Below, piece by piece: positions 62,369 to 64,000 of a DNA stretch of 64,000 bases. Source of the DNA: CAVVUC01 sp963751395 (GTDB taxonomy: Bacteria; Verrucomicrobiota; Verrucomicrobiia; Chthoniobacterales; Chthoniobacteraceae); the NCBI GenBank assembly GCA_963751395.1, contig CAVVUC010000001.1, positions 62,001-126,000 on the forward strand, in the 5' to 3' direction. Position numbers and translations under genes: made by a program. Position 1 is the first letter of the stretch. Every line of letters starts with the position of its first letter. The notes under the pieces were generated by a model. The model worked only from the letters and a program-made list of their open reading frames with translations. It did no database searches and was not told where the DNA came from.

Positions 62369-63958
62369 ATGAGTGACCCCACCGACCCCACTGCGCCGCT
62401 GAATGTGACCGCGTGGCTCGAAGGTATCGGGCTCGGTGAATACGCCGCAGCCTTCGAGAAGAATCACGTCACCCTCGCGTTGCTGCTGGAAATGACCGCC
62501 GACGATTTGAAGGAGTGCGGCGTCACGTCGTACGGGCATCGCAAGACGCTGCTCGAGGAAATAGCCAAGCTCGCGGCGCAGTCGTCCGGCACAGCACCGC
62601 CCGCGCCGGCACCCCTTGCACGGGATGACGAAGAGAAAGCGTCCGCGCCCCCGGCCCCGCCGGTGCCGCCGCCACCGCCGGCCCCACCGCCGCCACCGCC
62701 GGCAGACCGGGCCGGGCCGTCTCCGATCAGCGAGCCGCCCGGCACGCCGCCGGCAGTGCCGGTGATCCCGGTGCCCGCGGTGCCGCGCCGCGGCTTTTGG
62801 GCCGGCCTGCTCGCGAGCAAATTTCTCTTCATCAGCATCGTCGCGCATCTGATCTTCGGCGTCGGCGCGACGTACTTCATCGTCCAGCGCGTGCAGGCGA
62901 AACGGAAGCTCACCTTCAGAGGCGGCCCGCCCTCGCCCAACCCGAGCAAGCGCGCCCTCGAACACAAAGTCTCGATGGCGAAAAAGAAAACCGGCGGCGC
63001 GCCCCCGCAGGCGAAGCGCATCGTCAGCGCGGGAATCTCCAAGGTTTCCCTCCCCGAAATGCCGACGATGCCCACGGCCTCCAGTGTCGTGCCGGGCACG
63101 ATGGCCGGCATGGGCGGCGCGGGCTTCGGCCCCGGCATGGGCTTTGGCAGCGGCTCCGGGGGCGGGATGGGTGGTGGTGGCGGCGGCGGTGGAATGAGCT
63201 TCTTCGGTTTCCGCGGCGCGGGCGCGGGGCTTGTCGGCACGTTTTACGATCTCAAACAGAAGCGCGACAGAACGTCATCGGGAGTGACTTCGGATTCCTA
63301 CATCGGGATCGTGCGGGGGTGGGTTGACGGCGGCTTACAGAAGGGCGCGCTCGACGATTATTTCAGGGCGCCAAACCAACTCTCGGCTTTGCAGTTTATG
63401 ATCCCCATTATGCCAGCCGACGAAGCACCGAAGGCATACGGTGTCGAAAAGGAAGTGAAGCCCGCCCAATGGGTGGCACACTATAAAGGCAAAGTATCTC
63501 CGCCAAAAAGCGGCACCTACTACTTCGTAGGCGCCGCGGATGACGTGCTGATCGTGCGCTTTAACGGGAAACTTGTGCTCGATGGGTCGTGGGTGCAGGC
63601 ATCCAATTTGGTGGCCGGGCAAATTTATAAAACCGAATATGGCAGCCATCCCAAAGGGGGCTTCATGAGGGGCGAAGCCATCCAGGTGAATGCCGACGAG
63701 TGGTATGATATTGATGTGGTCATCGGCGAACAACCGGGCGGCTTTTTTTGGGCGTGCCTCTGCATCGAGGAGGAGGGGGTGCGCTACAAAACCGACAGGG
63801 CCGGCATGCCTCTCTTTCCTCTGTTCCGGCTCTCTGCGGGCAAGCTGCCGTCAGCACGGAAATCCAGTCTGCCGCCTTCCGATCACAATGGCCCGATCTG
63901 GAAAGCGCAGAGCACCGCCAGCGGCGGCTCGCTGCTCGATACGCAGAAGAGCCAGTGA
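62369..63958 (+). CDS. SAM-domain, single-pass membrane protein with C-terminal PA14-like domain
   Basis: A 529-aa protein of unusual build. Residues about 10-68 are a SAM domain (VTAWLEGIGLGEYAAAFEKN, then LLEMTADDLKECGV). A Pro/Ala-rich linker follows (about 75-138). One transmembrane segment lies at about 150-172 (FLFISIVAHLIFGVGATYFIV). A Lys-rich and then Gly/Met-rich stretch runs to about 285. Residues about 290-480 resemble a PA14-like beta domain (GKVSPPKSGTYYFVGAADDVLIVRFNGKLVLDG, given by its ends). The SAM part would face the cytoplasm and the PA14 part the periplasm or exterior. Function unknown. The next gene starts 11 bp after its stop, suggesting an operon. Confidence 0.75.
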   Translation: MSDPTDPTAPLNVTAWLEGIGLGEYAAAFEKNHVTLALLLEMTADDLKECGVTSYGHRKTLLEEIAKLAAQSSGTAPPAPAPLARDDEEKASAPPAPPVPPPPPAPPPPPPADRAGPSPISEPPGTPPAVPVIPVPAVPRRGFWAGLLASKFLFISIVAHLIFGVGATYFIVQRVQAKRKLTFRGGPPSPNPSKRALEHKVSMAKKKTGGAPPQAKRIVSAGISKVSLPEMPTMPTASSVVPGTMAGMGGAGFGPGMGFGSGSGGGMGGGGGGGGMSFFGFRGAGAGLVGTFYDLKQKRDRTSSGVTSDSYIGIVRGWVDGGLQKGALDDYFRAPNQLSALQFMIPIMPADEAPKAYGVEKEVKPAQWVAHYKGKVSPPKSGTYYFVGAADDVLIVRFNGKLVLDGSWVQASNLVAGQIYKTEYGSHPKGGFMRGEAIQVNADEWYDIDVVIGEQPGGFFWACLCIEEEGVRYKTDRAGMPLFPLFRLSAGKLPSARKSSLPPSDHNGPIWKAQSTASGGSLLDTQKSQ

Positions 63959-63969
63959 GCAAACCGCCC

Positions 63970-64000
63970 ATGAAGAACTCCCTTCTCGCGCTCTGGTTCA
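63970..64000 (+). CDS. Start of a downstream gene (partial)
   Basis: ATG 63970 begins MKNSLLALWF and runs off the window. The charged start and hydrophobic run suggest a signal peptide or membrane anchor. Its closeness to the SAM-PA14 gene suggests co-transcription. Nothing else can be said. Confidence 0.4.
   Translation, partial: MKNSLLALWF

Overview
The window looks like chromosome from a GC-rich bacterium of the Planctomycetes-Verrucomicrobia group, most likely Verrucomicrobiota. This is inferred from gene content: PEP-CTERM proteins built of autotransporter-type beta-strand repeats, GYF-domain membrane proteins, secreted fucosidase-type glycoside hydrolases, and a SAM plus PA14 protein. 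No rRNA is present to confirm it.

Layout. (1) 1-5969: housekeeping DNA, with an ftsH 3' end, the glycolytic cluster gap-pgk-tpiA, then trpC and ychF. (2) 6185-13289: a secreted carbohydrate locus, with a 1368-aa beta-helix (GH141-like) protein and a GH95 alpha-L-fucosidase. (3) 13344-27926: a mobile region. A DDE-type IS cuts an old integrase gene, which is followed by the 5' half of a tRNA gene. Then comes a ~12.9-kb integrative element ending in its own tyrosine recombinase and an intact tRNA(CAU). The element carries VapBC, a PD-(D/E)XK-like protein, GYF-domain membrane proteins (one split by an IS630-type element), a replication-like gene behind four iteron-like repeats, a Spo11/Top6A-like Toprim protein, a string of ATGA-overlapping small genes with an Xis-like protein, and the integrase. 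(4) 27978-31351: panE, a purine nucleoside phosphorylase gene, pilT and a small anchored coiled-coil protein. (5) 31369-61773: five very large PEP-CTERM proteins (1224-2418 aa) made of autotransporter-associated repeats, with two nearly identical group II introns between them. (6) 61848-64000: a decayed PEP-CTERM gene end, a SAM-TM-PA14 protein and the start of another gene.

Two systems deserve most attention. The first is the tRNA-associated element. Both its ends and the older remnant carry pairs of GACCGTAGAA-like repeats exactly 13 bp apart, which look like recombinase arm sites, and its cargo includes a Spo11/Top6A-like protein and an iteron-type replication module. The second is the surface-protein array. 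Four of the five giant genes share a ~140-bp leader containing a direct repeat TGCACG-N4-GTC with a 21-bp period. It is preceded by a 14-bp tandem repeat whose copy number differs from gene to gene (1, 6, 1, 2), and three genes share a conserved 3' hairpin module. This suggests a co-regulated family that grew by block duplication and domain shuffling.

All calls were made by reading motifs and aligning by eye. No database search, folding or promoter scan was run.
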